From the NCBI RefSeq assembly GCF_003751445.1, contig NZ_RJUU01000001.1, forward strand, positions 4,159,001 to 4,223,000: a stretch of 64,000 bases of DNA, in the 5' to 3' direction. Numbering within the stretch: position 1 is the stretch's first letter; the number at the start of each line of letters is the position of its first letter. Below are positions 61,911 to 64,000 of the stretch, one piece after another. The translations under genes and the position numbers were made by a program. The notes under the pieces were generated by a model. That model had not been told where the DNA came from and searched no databases. It saw nothing but the letters and a program-made list of their open reading frames with translations. This stretch comes from Streptomyces sp. 840.1 (lineage in GTDB: Bacteria; Actinomycetota; Actinomycetes; Streptomycetales; Streptomycetaceae).

Positions 61911-62863
61911 CAGGACTCCTGGGGTGTGCGGCCGAAGGTCTGCAGGTGGGACAGCGACCCGTAGCGGTTGACGAGGTTGTCGAACTCCACCGCGTCGTGG
62001 AAGTCCAGGTGGCCCGCGCCGAAGGCCTTGGCGACCTCGACGGCGTAGCGGGCGGCGGAGGCGATGTCGCTCTCGTGACTCGCGCCCGTCTGGCAGCCCG
62101 GCACCGCGGCGGCCGAGGTGACCGCCAGACCGACCACGGGAGCGGCCGTGGCGGTGGAGGGCTGGAGGATCGAATTGATGTGGTGTGCCCCATTACCGTA
62201 CGGCGTGATGTCCTGTGTGGTCACGGGGTACGTGACCAACGGCTCACCGGTCACCACGGCCAGCAGCTCACCGAGCTGCTCGCTGACCCGGAGCACCCAG
62301 CCCTCCTTGACGGTGGGCGACAGGGCGAGGCCCTTGTGGTTGATGATGCGGTTGCCCTTGGTCGTGTCGACGGAGAGCACGGCCTCCATGGCGTCGCTCA
62401 CCTCGTGGCGGTTCATGGTGGCGATGTCCACGGGCGAGCCCATGAACGGCACCGGGTCGTGCGGCTCGGTCGGCGCGTCCGGGCAGATGTGGGTGGCGAC
62501 GATCACATCGCCGGGCAGCACGTCGCCGCGGCGGCGCATGTCGAGCAGCTTCGCGGCGGTGGCGACGGCACAGACGGCCCCGTCGGCGTCGGAGACCAGC
62601 CCGGTCATCTCCGGCCGGGCGCCGATGCCGCCGAGCCGGCCGACCACACCGAGGGTGCGGGCGGTGCCCCCGGCCGTGCGGCCCCGGGAGCCGGGGATGC
62701 GGACCATCACGAAGTCGGTCGAGCCCCGCTCGCCGGCGACCGTGGTGACCTCCGCCGACGAGCCCTCGGCACCGGCCACGGAGTCGAGGTACTCGACGAC
62801 CGTCTTGCCGTTGGCCTGCGGGTCGTCGAGGAGGTCGACGATGTCCAGTACGTACTTCAGCAT
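61910..62863 (-). CDS. DUF1177 domain-containing protein
   Basis: 317 residues of DUF1177, a family without a known reaction. Conserved-looking lines include DDPQANGKTVVEYLDSVAG, MTGLVSDADGAVCAVATAAKLLDM, VATHICPDAPTEPHDPVPFMGSPV and HESDIASAARYAVEVAKAFGAGHLDF. The His/Asp/Glu-rich THICPDAPTEPHDPVPF suggests a metal site, so it could be a hydrolase; this is inference. AGAAAGG precedes ATG 62863. It is the first gene of the operon with the NCS1 permease and M20 peptidase. Confidence 0.85.
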   Translation of the reverse strand: MLKYVLDIVDLLDDPQANGKTVVEYLDSVAGAEGSSAEVTTVAGERGSTDFVMVRIPGSRGRTAGGTARTLGVVGRLGGIGARPEMTGLVSDADGAVCAVATAAKLLDMRRRGDVLPGDVIVATHICPDAPTEPHDPVPFMGSPVDIATMNRHEVSDAMEAVLSVDTTKGNRIINHKGLALSPTVKEGWVLRVSEQLGELLAVVTGEPLVTYPVTTQDITPYGNGAHHINSILQPSTATAAPVVGLAVTSAAAVPGCQTGASHESDIASAARYAVEVAKAFGAGHLDFHDAVEFDNLVNRYGSLSHLQTFGRTPQES

Positions 62864-62960
62864 GGGGGGCCTTTCTCGCGCATCCATCACACCCGTCCGG
62901 CGCCCGGCAGGGAGTGGGACGCCGGACGGGGTGCTGAGAGCAGATTCGGGATCGGATAGC

Positions 62961-62972
62961 GTTGAGCGCAAC
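62961..62972. promoter_or_regulatory. Candidate IclR operator
   Basis: GTTG-AGCG-CAAC is an inverted repeat midway in the 152-nt gap between the divergent DUF1177 operon and the IclR gene, a usual site for local IclR control. Confidence 0.35.
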
Positions 62973-63015
62973 CATTTCCCGTTATCTGCAACTCAGGTCT
63001 GAATGGTGAGATCAC

Positions 63016-63837
63016 ATGGCGGACTTCGATCTGGACCGGCGCACCCCCGCCGGGGCCCTGCAAACCGTCGACCGGGCGCTCCTCGTGCTGCTCGCGTTCG
63101 AGCGGACCAGACCCGACTGGGGTGTCACCGAAGTCGCGGAGGAGTTCGGCTGGGACACCTCGGTGGCCCAGCGGCTGCTCGCCACCCTCGCGGGGCGCGG
63201 CTTCCTGGTCTCCGACCCGGCCACCCGGCGCTACCGTATCGGCCCCGCCGTGCTGCGCCTGGGCAGGCTCTGGGAGCGCTCGGGCTCGCTGGAGCTGCTC
63301 GCCGGACCCGTCCTGGAGGAGCTGCGCCGGGTCACCGGGGACACCGTGCTGTTCTGCCTGCCGGACAGCTTCCACATGCGGTGCGTGGCCGCCGAGGAGG
63401 GCGAGACCGGGCCGCTGCGCTACTACCCGCTGGTCGGTGAGCTCTACCCGGCGCACGCCGGGGCGACCAGCAAGTCCTACTACGCCTATCTGCCGGACGA
63501 GCAGCGCCACCGGCTGTTCCGGGGCCGCCCGATGGCCCGGTTCACCGACCGGACGGTGACCGATCCGGACCTGCTGGAGGCGGAGCTGCTGAAGGTGCGC
63601 GCCCAGGGGTACGCCTGGACGGTCGGGGAGTACGACACGGGAATCGCGACGCTGGCCGTACCGGTCTTCCTGGGACGCGAACCGTACGGCAGCCTCAGTC
63701 TGGGCGGCGCGGAGGAACGGTTCGAGGGGGCGCCGGAGAACCGGCTCGAAGCCCTGCGGAAGGCGGCCGAAATGCTGGAGCGGCGCCTCACCCATCCGCC
63801 GCAGCGTCCGAAGCCCCGGTCCCGCCGCACCGGCTGA
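63016..63837 (+). CDS. IclR-family transcriptional regulator
   Basis: 273 residues. The N-terminal winged helix is TPAGALQTVDRALLVLLAFE...GVTEVAEEFGWDTSVAQRLLATLAGRGFLV. The C-terminal IclR effector domain has LEELRRVTGDTVLFCLP, LYPAHAGATSKSYYAYL and GIATLAVPVF. It is divergent from the DUF1177-permease-peptidase operon and 92 nt upstream of pepE, so it probably controls one or both according to a small ligand. Confidence 0.92.
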   Translation: MADFDLDRRTPAGALQTVDRALLVLLAFERTRPDWGVTEVAEEFGWDTSVAQRLLATLAGRGFLVSDPATRRYRIGPAVLRLGRLWERSGSLELLAGPVLEELRRVTGDTVLFCLPDSFHMRCVAAEEGETGPLRYYPLVGELYPAHAGATSKSYYAYLPDEQRHRLFRGRPMARFTDRTVTDPDLLEAELLKVRAQGYAWTVGEYDTGIATLAVPVFLGREPYGSLSLGGAEERFEGAPENRLEALRKAAEMLERRLTHPPQRPKPRSRRTG

Positions 63838-63929
63838 ACCGTGAACACCCGCTCCGTCCGGGCGACCTGACCACCAGTCACCCGTACCGCCCGCACGACC
63901 TGACCCGAAGAGAACCCAAGAGGAACCCC

Positions 63930-64000
63930 GTGAATCTGCTCCTGCTCTCCAACTCGACCCAGTACGGCTGCGGTTACCTGGAACACGCCCTCGACACCGT
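63930..64000 (+). CDS. pepE: Dipeptidase PepE (alpha-aspartyl dipeptidase, peptidase S51), truncated by window end
   Basis: Only the first 23 codons are present: MNLLLLSNSTQYGCGYLEHA and onward. They match the start of E. coli PepE (MELLLLSNSTLPG..WLEHA, as remembered). AAGAGGAAC precedes GTG 63930. PepE cleaves dipeptides with N-terminal aspartate. Its place beside an M20 peptidase operon and an IclR regulator points to small-peptide catabolism. Confidence 0.82.
   Translation, partial: MNLLLLSNSTQYGCGYLEHALDT

Overview
The window reads as a stretch of Streptomyces (or very close actinomycete) chromosome. GC is very high, codon third positions are almost all G or C, GTG starts and 4-nt GTGA/ATGA gene overlaps are common, and the gene families are typical of streptomycetes (DUF2330, GT87-PAP2 fusion, SCO2322-like protein, DUF574 methyltransferase, DUF6328, mycothiol-linked MDMPI protein, F420-dependent LLM oxidoreductase). 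No rRNA, tRNA, phage, insertion sequence or CRISPR array is visible.

Layout. 1-7.9 kb: the end of an MFS exporter carrying a MarR-like tail, a GNAT acetyltransferase, a serpin, a DUF2330 surface protein, a GT87-PAP2 membrane enzyme, a perfect hairpin next to a 3x36-bp tandem repeat, and an AEC transporter. 7.9-10.7 kb: a divergent CYP125-like P450 and FadA5-like thiolase, the same arrangement as Rv3545c/Rv3546 of M. tuberculosis. 10.8-12.6 kb: two secreted proteins. 12.9-18.8 kb: a cobalamin riboswitch heading a five-gene, 4-nt-overlapping operon with two anchored extracellular proteins and a complete ECF-type importer (T, fused A-A', S). 19.3-21.8 kb: a polar amino-acid ABC importer. 22-25.1 kb: an MBL-fold hydrolase divergent from an aldehyde dehydrogenase and a ferredoxin. 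25.2-28.1 kb: a membrane protein and a NarL-type two-component pair. 28.2-33.8 kb: a GAF/PucR regulator, 3-hydroxybutyrate dehydrogenase, aldo/keto reductase and secreted PHB depolymerase. 33.9-39.6 kb: a LivKGFHM-type importer with a translationally coupled alpha/beta hydrolase. 39.7-43.8 kb: a KstR-like TetR repressor divergent from a glycosyltransferase-methyltransferase-alpha/alpha-barrel operon. 43.8-59 kb: mixed small operons, including a PHP protein, formaldehyde-dehydrogenase-like ADH, CDGSH plus haem-oxygenase-like diiron pair, an Rv3520c-like LLM oxidoreductase, amidase and metallophosphoesterase. 59.2-64 kb: an M20 peptidase/NCS1 permease/DUF1177 operon facing an IclR regulator and the start of peptidase PepE.

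Two systems stand out. First, the cobalamin-riboswitch operon joins an ECF importer to a surface alpha/alpha-toroid protein and a second anchored protein with a DUF4430-like N-terminus. Those are the two folds that make up vertebrate intrinsic factor/transcobalamin, so I propose a split bacterial surface B12-capture system. Second, the window looks like a dispersed KstR regulon: a KstR-like repressor, a perfect KstR-type operator beside it, one-mismatch operators in front of the CYP125/FadA5 and ALDH/ferredoxin loci, and an Rv3520c-like oxidoreductase. The CYP125, FadA5, KstR and Rv3520c assignments rest on remembered family sequences, not on a search.
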